From assembly GCA_964017065.1 (NCBI GenBank), contig OZ024786.1:11714502-11778501 (forward strand): a stretch of DNA of 64,000 nt, in the 5' to 3' direction. Made by a program: the position numbers and the translations under genes. This document shows, piece by piece, positions 46,523 to 58,267 of the stretch (within the stretch, counting starts at the first letter, position 1; each line of letters begins with the position of its first letter). The notes beneath the pieces are model-generated. The model was not told where the DNA came from. It searched no databases and saw only the letters and a program-made list of their open reading frames with translations. This stretch comes from Haliclona indistincta. Lineage: Eukaryota; Porifera; Demospongiae; Haplosclerida; Chalinidae.

Positions 46523-47818
46523 GGAAGGCACGGTAGTGCCTCCCTATGTAGGGATGAACGAGAAAACAAGATGCATACAATGTATTAGCGTTCAAACGCT
46601 GATATTTCGCCTTGAGTTGAATTTTATACGTCTTTAGACACTTAGATCTGCTCTCTGTCGTTGTCCCATCTTACAGTAGCAAGGAGATTGCTCGAAATTG
46701 TTACTAAAGTGACGAACCTGGAAATGGTGAAAATCGAGTTTCGTCATAATTATTCATTTTCTTCTTTCTTTCTTTCTTTCTTTCCTTCCTTCCTTCCTTC
46801 CTTCCTTCCTTCCTTCCTTCCTTCCTTCCTTCCTTCCTTCCTTCCTTCCTTCCTTCCTTCCTTCCTTCCTTCCTTCCTTCTTTCTTTCTTTCTTCCACTC
46901 GCCTAGCGCCTTTACGCGGGCAGTGCCGAGACCAAAACATCCACGAACAGTTGTGAAATTCTCCTGGCATGTGCCATTTGAGCTTTGTTTTTAGCGTAAC
47001 GGCGATCTAAGTTCCGCGATTTCTCGATCGTGATCCATTGTCAGCTAAGTGTTAGACGCCATTATTGTGATTGCGCAATACGCACGTGACCAAGCAATGG
47101 GTAGCGCACGTGACCAAGCAGCTAAAGTATCGCTGCGCCGTGTGGATCACTATCACGGAGAACACACACCCGGCATTTGTCTGGAGTCTTCGAAGAACGG
47201 TAAGCTCATGTAGGATCGCCATTCTGCACTTGCCAGATAATTATAACTGTCGTGTAAACAAGTGTGGGTGGGGCTCGTATGCACTGCATGCATGCGTAGG
47301 ATACGTACAGCTTAACAATTTTAGCTACCAGTTTAAGAAAAGCCATCAACAACAGGAATACTAAACTAATGGTGGAAACAAAGACTTCTCCGTACATGCA
47401 TGATATTGAACTGCACTTCACTAAAAAGAAAAAAGGACACAAACAAGAAATTAAAAAGATTTCTATCGAAATCAAAAGGATGTAGTGATGAAGAAATCTA
47501 CCACTGGTTCACAATGTAAACCAACAAGGAACAAGCATAGAATGGTAACACGATTGACTTGCTAACAGACCATAGATCCTACATCAGTGGCTATACGTAA
47601 GATCAATATTTTGTCACAAGCTGAATTCTATTGAAAGTAACAGTCAACAGTAAATAGCTATAGTCTGGCCACAGCAGCCACTGATGTAGGGATCTATGGT
47701 CTGTTAGCAAGTCAATCGTGTTACCATTGTTCCTTGTTGGTTTACATTGTGAACCAGTGGTATAGATTTCTTCATCAATACATCCTTTTGATTTCGATAG
47801 AAATCTTTTTAATTTCTT
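46523..47818 (+). mobile_element. HF-A5 hairpin/fold-back element with TTCC expansion
   Basis: The hairpin at 46523-46545 has one mismatch. The YY1-like site is deleted (aagatgcatac). The pyrimidine run has expanded to about 25 ttcc units (46783-46880), giving low-complexity frames on both strands. The fold-back covers about 47445-47818. Confidence 0.8.
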
Positions 47819-48136
47819 TAGCAACTAGTAGTGTCGATTGCAAAAGCAAGTGGCCAGATGGCTAAAGCGATGTTGTTGTGCTTGTTGCTCCAAGTCTGCA
47901 TATGGCTATATTTGTTGCCTTTGTCTCACAAGCTAGTCATAAACAGTGACTAAAAACTGTGCACTAGAAAAGAAAGCTCTTAGCTCTCCCTGAAGCATTA
48001 TTAAGCTCTTAAAGCTCTTAGCTCGTCCTTCACTTTGTTGCAGAGCTCAAATAAACAAGCAGCTGGTGATCAAATAAAAAACATATTAGTGTTATGTGCA
48101 TGTATCTATAGTAGCTCAAATATTTTTTTGTAATAG
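47819..48136. other. Intron, nothing recognised
   Basis: AT-rich sequence with a locally repeated agctcttagctc motif near 47978-48023. Confidence 0.4.
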
Positions 48137-48298
48137 ATTTTTGTAGTCATGGTGATGTCAGGTTGGTGGATGGAACTAATAAGTATGAAGGTCGTGTTGA
48201 GGTGTGTCTTAATGGAACATGGGGTACAGTGACCCGTGATGGATGGGGTACTGTGGATGCCAGAGTTGTGTGTGGGCAACTGGGCTTCGGTACAACTG
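48137..48298 (+). CDS. SRCR exon A17 (type a, unit 3)
   Basis: The exon codes for [29 protein letters not shown] and VVCGQLGF. It opens the third unit. C2 is absent. Acceptor aatag, donor GTAAGT. Confidence 0.92.
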
Positions 48299-48522
48299 GT
48301 AAGTAATGATAAAATTATTGCATACATGATCTATAATAAATTATGTAGTGAATTGATTTGTACGGTATTTATGTGAGCTCAAAGTACACTTGGATAGGTC
48401 ACAAAGATTTTTCTAAACTGACAATAACCGCATATTACAGATTACAGATTTCCAGTTTTTTTTACTAAGTTGACTCTCTCTCTCTCTCTTCCTCCCTCTC
48501 TTGATTCCTTTCTCCCTCTTAG

Positions 48523-48678
48523 GAGTGACATCATATTTACCCTTCGGAGCTGGTGTTGGTCCCATTCATATGGACAATGTATATTGTTCTGGTTTGGAGA
48601 AAATTCTTGTGAACTGTTCCTATACTACACCATACTTAGATTACCACAATGAGGATATTGGAGTGAGATGTAGCCCTC
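48523..48678 (+). CDS. SRCR exon B17 (type a, unit 3)
   Basis: The exon codes for LPFGAGVGPIHMDNV, YCSGLE and NEDIGVRC. DAGV is DIGV. At 156 nt it is the shortest half B. C7 is absent. Acceptor cttag, donor GTGAGT. Confidence 0.9.
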
Positions 48679-48721
48679 GTGAGTTACACACATACAAAAG
48701 TTACTCACATACATATTTTAA

Positions 48722-49320
48722 CCCTTTAAGGCCTATAGCGGCTTTAGCCGCCATAATTGACTCCACCTACTCTAGACGTCATAAAAAGTGCAAAAAGTGC
48801 TCTAGAAAGGTCAAATCAAGTTTATTTGCAAAAGATGACTTTACCTGAAAAAACCACCTGTTTTTCGGCGCGCCCTCCCCACTAAAACGTACAGCATGGG
48901 GGGAATTTTAAAGGGGGGTGTCCCCCCGTTAACCCGGGGTTCGAAGGGGCGGAGCCCCTCGACACTTTTGGCATTTTTAAGGCTTCAGGATGCCCCAAAA
49001 TGCATACTTGGGCATGGAATATGGTCTAAACTATGCTGTTTGCTCACCTGGACACCACCAGGTTTTTGTATCAGTTACAAGGGCTAAACGAAGACCAAAA
49101 TTGGCTGAAAAATGACGAGGTCGCAGCACTTAAGCGGCTTCAGTTCCGAAGTGGGAGTGGCCAACTCAGAGTTTAGTACTTGGTCGTAAACTTTGACATA
49201 CCAGGAAACAACAGTGATAGTTTGGAACAGCTAACGTATTGCATGTTGTAGAAAATGCAAGACAAACTGTCAGTTTAGAGCAAGTCGAATTTTCGTCAAA
49301 ATAATTCAGTCACTAAAGAG
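48722..49320. repeat. piggyBac-like MITE
   Basis: Flanked by TTAA on both sides (48718-48721 and 49321-49324). The left end ccctttaagg and right end ctaaagag are inverted with one mismatch. TTAA targets are a piggyBac hallmark. The size and parts of the interior resemble 53994-54576. Confidence 0.7.
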
Positions 49321-49407
49321 TTAAAGATGAACATAAAATATTTCATACTTTAATAATTATTAACAAATCAATTTTTGTCTTTCCACACAACACTCACTCA
49401 CTTACAG

Positions 49408-49575
49408 CTCCTGTTAACTGCACTAATGGTGAGATCAGACTAGTGAATGGAACCAGTCCCAACCAGGGTCGTGTTGAGATGTGCTGGAACAGAGCATGGG
49501 GCACCATCACTGATGATGGATGGAGTGTAGTGGATGCCAGAGTGGTCTGCCGAGAACTGGGATACTCTACCACCG
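49408..49575 (+). CDS. SRCR exon A18 (type b, unit 3)
   Basis: The exon codes for [31 protein letters not shown] and VVCRELGY. The upstream tract is a short cactcactcactt, the unexpanded counterpart of the CA and CTCA runs before A2 and A10. Donor GTCAGC. Confidence 0.92.
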
Positions 49576-49767
49576 GTCAGCAGCCTTTTTCAATTGTTCA
49601 TCTGTATTGTGTATATCACCCGGTGAAATCTATACAACAGCTTTTGCACAGATGCCAGATGAGCTTGCTGAATAGTTTTAGCTTCGTGCTGGGCACTATA
49701 GTTACATGCATAATTTTTTTTATTGCATAACTAAAAATGTCTCTTGTGTTCTTTCACTCGGCTTTAG

Positions 49768-49932
49768 GTGCTATTGCTAGGTCTAATGCATTCTATGGTC
49801 AAGGCACTGGTCCTATTCTACGGGATAATGTTGCTTGTACTGGACAAGAGACAAGATTAAGAGACTGCAGGTTCAATGCTCCTTTCTATGACAGACATTT
49901 TGAAGACGCTGGTGTTCAGTGCCTGATTATGG
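49768..49932 (+). CDS. SRCR exon B18 (type b, unit 3)
   Basis: The exon codes for FYGQGTGPILRDNV, ACTGQE and HFEDAGVQC. It is 3 nt shorter than B2 and B10. C7 is absent. Acceptor tttag, donor GTAGGA. Confidence 0.92.
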
Positions 49933-50055
49933 GTAGGAAAGTGAAAATTAAAATTAATGTTTAGTGTATCTGTGTACCAATAGTAGCAAGCAAAATTGTA
50001 GCTAATTTCTGAAACTGTTAATAAATGTCATGCCATATCTTTCTACCACTGACAG

Positions 50056-50217
50056 ACAATTGTACTCATGGTGATATAAGACTACTGAATGGTACAGTTC
50101 CCTCTGAGGGACGTGTTGAGGTGTGTATTGGAGGAATATGGGGAACAGTAGCTGATGATTTCTGGGACAATCATGACGCCAGAGTGGTGTGTGGACAGTT
50201 GGGTTACTCTTCTCGTT
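50056..50217 (+). CDS. SRCR exon A19 (type c, unit 3)
   Basis: The exon codes for [30 protein letters not shown] and VVCGQLGY. C2 is replaced by Ala. Acceptor gacag, donor GTAAGT. Confidence 0.93.
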
Positions 50218-50497
50218 GTAAGTATATATAGTAGTGTATGATCATAATAACAATTCTTTCTAATTTAGATAATCTGGGCATTAGAAAATAATATTATTTG
50301 CTGTTCACATTATAGGCCAAAATGTCCTTTATGCTTATGTGCATGACCAAGCAGCCACTCTACGCATACATTGTAAACTGCCTAATGATTTTACTACTGG
50401 CCGTACAGCTGCTTGTAAACATTTACTACTGGCCTTCCTGTTTATTTAATTTGAACTGTACAAGTTCTTGTCCTTATTTCAATCTCATTCTTCACAG

Positions 50498-50671
50498 ATG
50501 CTGTAGCATTGCCCAATGCTCGGTTCACTCCTAACCATGCTATCCCTATACTAATGGACGATGTACACTGTACTGGCAGGGAGACACAGCTTGTGAACTG
50601 TTCATATGATTCATACACTTCGGAAGACTTTCATTATGAAGATGCTAGTGTACAGTGCTTTCGTGAAAATG
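50498..50671 (+). CDS. SRCR exon B19 (type c, unit 3)
   Basis: The exon codes for NARFTPNHAIPILMDDV, CTGRE and HYEDASVQC. It is the clean reference for the frameshifted B11. It lacks the GxG loop and C7. DAGV is DASV. Donor GTAAAA. Confidence 0.92.
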
Positions 50672-51163
50672 GTAAAACTTTGTCACACAGAAACAGTAAA
50701 TACAGTACATATTATGCCTATGATGCAGAAGCACTTCTTTAGTTAGAAAGGGTAGCCTCAGATATGGTAATGATAATCTGGTTTATATTTGATTTAAGTT
50801 ATACTGTATGGTGCTGAATATTGCTGGCTTGTAAAAATAAAGTCACCTGTATTACAGAGTGAACACGCAAGCTGAAAGTTTTGTAACAGAAAAGGCCCAA
50901 GAAAAGCTTATGGGCTCTGCATAAGATTTTCTTATCATAACCATATGCATGGTTATGTTGCCCCATATCATGATACGTGTGTGCGTGCGTGCGTGCGTAA
51001 TCAAAGCAAACAGCTAATGTAGAAATACATGTACTTGCAATTGATGTTGCAGTAGGTGTGTCTTCAGTTTGCTAGCATCATACCGTCTTGTGTAATATTT
51101 ACAACTTTCATACCTACATTTTGTTACGATAGTATTAGCTGTTGGTGTATTTATCTACTACAG
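50672..51163. other. Intron, nothing recognised
   Basis: 492 bp with a short gtgcgtgcgtgcg run near 50981-50999 and no other feature. Confidence 0.5.
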
Positions 51164-51328
51164 CCACTAACTGCAATCTTGGTGATGTCAGGTTAGTGGG
51201 AGGTACAAACTCTAGTGAAGGCCGTGTTGAGGTTTGTGCTAATGGAGTGTGGGGGACCATTTGTAGTGACTTGTGGGACAACGTGGATGCTGCAGTCGTA
51301 TGTAGACAACTGGGCTACTCATTTATCG
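51164..51328 (+). CDS. SRCR exon A20 (type d, unit 3)
   Basis: The exon codes for [29 protein letters not shown] and VVCRQLGY. C2 is present. Acceptor tacag, donor GTAAGC. Confidence 0.93.
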
Positions 51329-51530
51329 GTAAGCATAGCAACACCAAATTTTGAGACATTGCAAAAAATAAAAGCTCTTGAAGAGTCATACATGCTTAAG
51401 ATTGCATGCCCTCCTTACTAAAATTATGCTGATTGATTTTGCTCATTTTGTTTTTAATAATGTACTACAAGCTGTGCTGCTTGTGCTTTAATTTGCAATA
51501 AATTTATACTCTCTTCTTCATTATTTCAAG

Positions 51531-51702
51531 GTGCTCGTGCGTTTACATTTGCTCATTTTGGTCAGGGAACTGGACCAATCTATCTTGATGACATGAGATG
51601 TACTGGAACTGAAGCAAATATATTAGATTGCCCTCATGCATGATCCTAATAATAAAGATTGTCGTCACTCTCAAGACTCAGGAGTAAGATGCCGAGTTGG
51701 AG
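51531..51702 (+). pseudogene. SRCR exon B20 (type d, unit 3), frameshifted
   Basis: The exon codes for [15 protein letters not shown] and RCTGTE, then meets a TGA. A tandem catg duplication (catgcatg near 51636-51643) makes it 172 nt. After the duplication the rest of a normal type-d half (KDCRHSQDSGVRC) reads in the shifted frame, and both splice sites are normal (caag / GTGGGC). Confidence 0.85.
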
Positions 51703-51871
51703 GTGGGCACACTCACACTCACACAGACAAACACAGATTCACACACTTTGAGCACATATAAGTTAAGTCAGGATTTAAACAACATACTATTTTTTCTTTT
51801 GTCCAATTATTTTTTGCGGATTTGAACCAATTATTTTATTGATTATCCTTAGCAAATGCCTAAGAGAAAGC

Positions 51872-52635
51872 TCATGAAATTGCAAAAGTTTTAACAATCG
51901 CGGCCCCTAAATTTAGGCCGCCCCATGCAGTTTTATCTAAAATCAAACACCCCACCTAAATTTAGGAAACTGCTGATGTTCAGATTGTACCACCTAAATT
52001 TATGCAGCCTTGCTAAATTTTTATAGAATTTGCAAACAACGACCTCCTACCGTATAGCCGGTTATTTTCGACGGGATTTTATTTTCGATCACAGACTGCA
52101 GTTTGAAAATTAAATCCATGAAAATTTGAACCATAGCAAAAGTTTTGAAGACCGCAAATTTTCTCGTGCAAGCACATGTGAACAGATCAAGGCTTCTTAC
52201 CAGAGCCTCTGTTAGACTGAGAAATGTCTGTGGACCATGCGCACTGCTGCACGCGGAGAGACTACTTGCACGATAAAGTAAGCGCCGAAAGGCGGACACC
52301 ACGGTACACTGACTAGCAACTTCTCTTCTACCATCTATGCTTCTACTCTGTGGTTCCATTTAACAGTCATAAAACGTGGCTGGCGTGGTTTAACGACTAC
52401 ACAGCTCTCCAACATTTCGACGCCATTCGAAGGGCAATAAATTTTAGCCAGGACTTTATTTTCGAATGACGAGTGCGTATCGAAAATTAGATCCAATCTA
52501 AAATATTACTAACGAATTATTTGACTGTCGAAAATAACCGGCTATATGGTATATTTCGGTAGCTTGTAAATTAATTGTTTTAATTGGAGGCACCTAAATT
52601 TAGGTGGCGATAGTCAAAATTTATGCAATTTCATG
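51872..52635. repeat. Fold-back element with a nested MITE
   Basis: tcatgaaattgcaaaagttt and its inverted partner ending tgcaatttcatga bound the element. Inner arms share cacctaaatttagg boxes. It contains the TA-flanked element 52050-52549. A direct repeat (gacaaacacagattcacaca) lies outside on each side, at 51727 and 52634. Confidence 0.6.
52050..52549. repeat. TA-flanked MITE with TACCGTA-type ends
   Basis: The left end ccgtatagccggttattttc and right end gaaaataaccggctatatgg are inverted, each beside TA. The termini resemble those of the pogo-type transposon (ccgtaggg, gtattttt, ttttcg), so it may be mobilised by a relative of that transposase. Confidence 0.6.
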
Positions 52636-53289
52636 ACAAACACAGATTCACACACTTTGTGCTCATAATTATAAATTAATTCAGGATTTTGAATGCACAA
52701 ATACATGCTAGCAATAAGTAAGCATTACAAATTGTGCAGACAGAATACTGAATGTCATTACATGTACAATGCATAAAGATTAAAATACAATGATTGCCGA
52801 GCGCCTTAGCGCGAGGCATGTAATCGCGGAGTACTGTGTCGAAATTGTATGTTTGTATATATATCACGCTTAGGAATGCAATCAGTCCATATGGCGAGGC
52901 CCACACTGTAGTATTGTATGCGAGGGCCACGAGGGCAGCAATTGCAAGGCCCCGGGATTGCACGTTCTTTCATAACTACTCAACGTTCTTTCATAACTCG
53001 ACTACAAAATGGACGACGATTCGCCTTCCCATCTCGCTTTCCTTGCATCGCCCGGCCTCATCAGCAATACTGTGACTGATGCTGCAGCAAGAACCAGGGC
53101 TTTGGTGTGGGAGAGGAAGCGCTGACAGCGTGAACTTGAAGAGAGACACCACTACTACTTGGTATAAACATAATCCCGCGCTAGCGCTGTATTTATATAC
53201 TCTCCATTACGATCAAAACAGACTTTCAAACCTTCGTGAAAGGGCTAACAAAAGACTGTCTACAGAAACTGAAGAACGTAGGTTATAGT
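52636..53289. other. Intron, nothing recognised
   Basis: The stretch near 52850-52890 resembles 3330-3370. A 38-codon frame from 53008 (MDDDSPSHLAFL) and the one at 53079-53288 have no recognised family; they may belong to the retroelement remnant that follows. Confidence 0.3.
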
Positions 53290-53560
53290 TCTTGACTCAA
53301 TGCTAAGACATGTCTTGCTTATGACTCCTCCTCTTTCCCGGACACTGTTAAACTGTGAAACAATTACCTGCTGAGATTGTCTCCGCTCCATTCCTCTCTG
53401 TTTTCAAGAGAGATATTCGTGGCTATCTATCAAATTTAATCTAGTAGCTTATGTTGTTTGTCTTTTCTTTTGGTTGGTACCCTTGTAGCTTTTTGCTACT
53501 GGTACAGCCATGCATTTCTTGCAAAATTGTCATAGAAAAAAGTGGTATTATAAAATAAAA
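53290..53560 (+). pseudogene. 3' remnant of a non-LTR retrotransposon (tentative)
   Basis: A frame at about 53366-53443 reads PAEIVSAPFLSVFKRDIRGY and stops shortly after. That resembles the last residues of LINE reverse-transcriptase ORFs (an LPxxI...F K..L pattern). The upstream part is frameshifted and the 5' region is missing. Call rests on a short pattern only. Confidence 0.4.
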
Positions 53561-53993
53561 TTATTTAGAGAGAGCAGAATTACTTTCAATACTAGCAGCA
53601 ACTTCTGACTCCAATGGATTCAGGAAGAATTCGAGGAAAAGTCGTGATGGTTTTGGTTATTATCAATGAAAGAACACAACAGAAGATCTAGATAATAAAA
53701 ATTATTACTATTAATGAATTTTATTTCTGTGCGAGGCAAATACATGCTATAAGTATACCTAGTAAAATATTACCACTTCATGCATGAAGTTTCCCGAGAG
53801 TTAAGCATTTTGGGCACATCTGTGAATGGCGATTTGGTGTTTGTCATCAAAATCATACCTAATTTACCACTAAAATTGTTTGCTATTGCTATGTTTTGCG
53901 ATTCTGTTTGCATAGCCATACAGTGCCATGCATGGTTATGACTATAATAGCTTACGATTATTGAACCCTGATGAGCCTGATGAGCCTGATTAA

Positions 53994-54576
53994 CCCTTTA
54001 AGCCCTAATGACGCCATTTGGCATCATACACACTTCAGACACCATGACATTACAAGAAGTGTTAAAATATTCTGAAATTAAGCTAAATTGAAGAACACAA
54101 AATTAATAACCGCTAAAAATCCAGTGGTTTTGTGCATGCGCCCCATGCTAAACATATTTTCTATGGCTTCAGTGTAAGTTTCAATATTTTATAAAAACAT
54201 AATTGCCGGCAAGAAGAGTTGGACATTTTATGGCTTCATCACATTCGGAAAACACATTAATTATTGCACATTCTCCGTGATCTGTGCTACATTTAGCACT
54301 CACCAAAACCACTGCTATTTGTATGTACTTTCAGTAGCCAGGCCCAAAGTACTAACCTTGTGCAAAATTTGACGAGGTTGGTGCACTGTATTGGCTTCAC
54401 TTCCAAAGTGGAAGGAGCATATTGACTTACTTTAGTGTGGGCAATTGTGGCAACTCACTGGCGAAAAAGGACGCAAATTTGTGACCAGTAGCAAAAAGAC
54501 ACATGAGATATTCAAGAGCGAATTGGTCAGCATTTACGAGGTTAAATTCCAGAAAGATAATTTAGAATTTAAAGGG
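53994..54576. repeat. piggyBac-like MITE
   Basis: TTAA at 53990-53993 and 54577-54580 flank a 583-bp element starting ccctttaagccc and ending tttaaaggg. The 65-codon frame at 54445-54642 crosses the border, so it is not a gene. Confidence 0.75.
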
Positions 54577-54766
54577 TTAAACAATTCATTGCCAGCTAAT
54601 AACGACATCCTGTTACAATTTCCGAATACTATCAAAACTTAGGTCCGTATATTCACTTCAGTTAATGTATTGTGTTCATTGGAAGATGAACTTCTACTCG
54701 GCGTCCTGACTTCCACAAACTAGATTTTCACTTGGTCGACCCAGGATAGCAAACTTCAGCCTATTA

Positions 54767-55985
54767 GGGAGGCACGGTAGTGACTCCCTATGTAGGGATG
54801 AACGAGAAAAGAAGATGGCGGCTACATACAATGTATTAGCGTTCAAACGCTGATATTTCGCCTGGCGATGAATTGTATACGTCCAAAGACACTTAGATCT
54901 GCTCTCTGGCGTTGCCCAATCTTACAGTAACAAGGAGATTGCTCGAAATTGTTACTAAAGTGACGAACCTGGAAACGGTGAAAATCGACTTTCGTCATCC
55001 ACGTTTTCTTTCTTTCTTTCTTCAACTCGCCTAGCGCCTTTACGCGAGCAGCGTCGAGACCAAAACACCCACGAACAGTCGTGAAATTCTCCTGGCATGT
55101 GCCTTTTGAATTTAGTTTTTAGCGAAACGACGATATACATTTGACGAGCTCACGATCACGAACAGTTGTCAGCTAAGTGTTTGACGCCATTATTGTGATT
55201 ACGTAATACGCACGTGACCAAACACACTTGTAGAGTATCGCCGTATGGAGAGCGCATATTGGCGTCTGGAGTCTTCGAAGAACAACTCACAGAGTAAGCT
55301 CGTGTAGTATCACCGTTCTGCTGCTTGCCAGATAGTATCACAGCCATACAGAAAATTCTAAACCAGAGTGGGCGGGGCTCGTATGCTGTGCATCCAGGCT
55401 GCAGCATGCATGAATGCATGAGCTAGTTTCAGTATTTAGGAGCTACAAGTTCAAAAGCTATTATCAAGAAAAGAAAACCAAACCAATGATGGAAACAAAA
55501 AAGAGATACATTATCTTGCCGAATTCGAACTGCACCAAAAATTTGAAACTCACTGTAAAAGAAAAAAGAACACAAACAAGAAAATAAAAAGATTTCTAAC
55601 GAAATCAAAAGGATGTAGGGATAAAGAAATCTGCTACTGGTCCACAATGTAAACCAACAAGGAGCAAGCATGGAATGGTAACACGATTGACTTGCTAACA
55701 GACCATAGATCCCTACATCAGTGGCTGACTACAGCAGTTCTGATAGTTGCTATTGACTCGACACCTGACATGCATTGAATTGAATTTAGCTTGTGACAAA
55801 AATTAATAATTATAGTATAGTCAAAATGTTATGTACAGCCACTGATGTAGGGATCAATGGTCTGTTAGCAAGTCAATCGTGTTACCATTCCATGCTTGCT
55901 CCTTGTTGGTTTACATTGCGGACCAGTAGCAGATTTCTTTATCCCTACATCCTTTTGATTTCGTTAGAAATCTTTTTATTTTCTT
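54767..55985 (+). mobile_element. HF-A6 hairpin/fold-back element
   Basis: Hairpin 54767-54789 (one mismatch), tgtagggatg box, aagatggcggctac near 54814, tttctttcttt run near 55006-55022, fold-back about 55575-55985. It lies tail-to-tail with HF-A7, 97 bp away. Confidence 0.82.
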
Positions 55986-56082
55986 TTAGCTATCGATTGA
56001 GCTAAAAATGTTGCAGTAGAGTTGAAAAAAGTCCGTTCCAAAACGCACTTCAAAGTCGCGACTATCGCCCAATTGTTAATTT

Positions 56083-57343
56083 AAAGAAATTAAAAAGATT
56101 TCTATCGAAATCAAAAGGATGTAGGGTTGTGAAATCTACCACTGGTCAACAATGTAGACTAACAAGGAACAAGCATGGAATGGTAACACGATTGACTTGC
56201 TAACAGACCATAGATCCCTACATCAGTGGCTGCTGTAGTTGACTATAGCTAGTTCAGCTTGTTGCTGTTGACTGACACCTGACGTGCATTCAGCTTGTGA
56301 CAGCTTATGTACAGCCACTGATGTAGGGATCTATGGTCTGTTAGCAAGTCAATCGTGTTACCATTCCATGCTTGTTCCTTGTTAGTCTACATTGTTGACC
56401 AGTGGTAGATTTCACAACCCTACATCCTTTTGATTTCGATAGAAATCATTTTAATTTCTTGTTTGTGTCCTTTTTTCTTTTTCAGTGAAGTGCAGTTCAA
56501 TATCATGCAATTGCTGTGCCATCTTTGTCTCCACCATTGGTTTGGTTTTCCTGTTGTTGATGGCTTTTCTTTATTATTAACAATTTTAAACTTGTGGCTA
56601 AATAATTCTTATGCTGTAGATATCAGCTCGCCTACGCATGCATGAATACAGTGCATACGAGCCCCGCCCACACTTGTTTACGGTGGTTATAATTATCTGG
56701 CAAGGCAGAATGGTGATTCTGCGCTTGCTAGCTTACCGTTCTTCGAAGGCTCGGTCTCCAGACAACTATGTGTTCTCCGTGATCTATACGGCGTGGCGAT
56801 ACCAAGAGTAAATAATAGAGTAAATTGGCGATACTCAAGCTTGTGCTTGGTCACGTGTGCTAACCACAGCTTGGTCACGTGCATATTGCGCAATCACTAT
56901 AATTATTAATGGCATCTAACACTTAGCTGACAATGGATTACGATCGAGAAATCGCGGAATTTATATCGCCGTTTCGCTAAAAACTAAGTTCAAAAGGCAC
57001 ATGCCAGGAGAATTTCACGACTGTTCGTGGGTGTTTTGGTCTCGGCACTGCTCACGTAAAGGTGCTAGGCGAGTGGAAGAAAGAAAGAAGAAAGAAAGAA
57101 GAAAACGAAGATGACGAAACTCGATTTTCACCGTTTCCAGGTTCGTCACTTTAGTAACAATCTCGAGCAATCTCCTTGCTACTGTAAGATGGGGCAACGC
57201 CAGATAGCAGATTTAAGTGTCTTTGGACGTATCAAATTCATCACCAGGCGAAATATCAGCGTTTGAACGCTAATACATTGTATGTAGCCGCCATCTTGTT
57301 TTCTCGTTCAACCCTATATAGGGAGACACTACCGTGTCTCCCT
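56083..57343 (-). mobile_element. HF-A7 hairpin/fold-back element
   Basis: In reverse orientation the fold-back lies at 56083-56460 and the hairpin at 57321-57343, ending CTAA before T. It is very close to HF-A1 in sequence (both have gggagacac hairpins and the same loop region), so these two are the youngest-looking pair. Confidence 0.82.
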
Positions 57344-58267
57344 AATTAGCTGATGTCAAAATGTGATTTTTATCGATTTTTGAGCGTCTGTAACTAAAAA
57401 ACTAAACTCGATTTTGAGTTGGTCGACCCCAGGTCTAATAGAACAGGGTCTGAAGATTTGAATGGTGTGTTCAAAATTGAAATCCAAAGAAAAAAGTAGG
57501 TTCCACTTTTGAGGTGAAGTTAGGTAAGAAACAAGTTTTGCCCGGGAAGAAATGAAGTACAGCAGTTGTGTTTAGGACAGTTTGAGCATAGATTATTCAG
57601 TTTAAACTGTAGCACTAGTATCTCAGACTATCCCTAGACTGTCAAGAAACTAGTACTTGGCAATTCTAGTGTAGCAAAGGCTCAGGAGGGAGGCCAGAAG
57701 TCACTTGTGACCGCCATTCTCTATGAGCTCTGATTTCGTCGCGCTGCTTACTTTCTGTTCTGAAAAGAACATTGTTGCAGGTAATACATAAGCTTGAGCT
57801 TCTTAGCATAGCTATACACAACCGTGTTGAAACAGTGGACGTCTATACTGCAAGCGTTGCAGAGCTGTGAAGTTGCCTACCTGTACCATGCTAGCGAACG
57901 GCGACAAGGCTTTGTAGTTCAGAGCGAAGGAAGCAGACGTTCAAGGCGCACCAATAGGAGTCCTTTTCAGTACCACAGACGTTACTAGGACTAGTAGAAA
58001 CTGTGCAAGAAGACGCACAGTGAACTATGATCAAAGGTGACCTTCACAGAACGGAGCGGTTGTCATTAGCAACCCGTTATATTAATCGTGTTACATTACA
58101 AGTAAATCGTGTTCTGTGCCTAAACATAATTCCGTGTGATGTCCTTTATTTCTGGTAATGTGCAAGTGCATAATTATTGTGAGCATAAGTCATCCTCAAG
58201 CACATACTGCATACAATGCTACTACTAAAATGTAGCCAAGGTATCATAAGAAATTTTATCATAATTA
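57344..58267. other. Intron, nothing recognised
   Basis: 924 bp without a recognised repeat or gene. Confidence 0.4.

Noticed and set aside
46661..46970. FLPS and EGRK repeat frames on the two strands
   Set aside because: Products of the TTCC expansion inside HF-A5.
54445..54642. 65-codon + frame
   Set aside because: It crosses the right border of the piggyBac-like MITE, so it is a chance frame.
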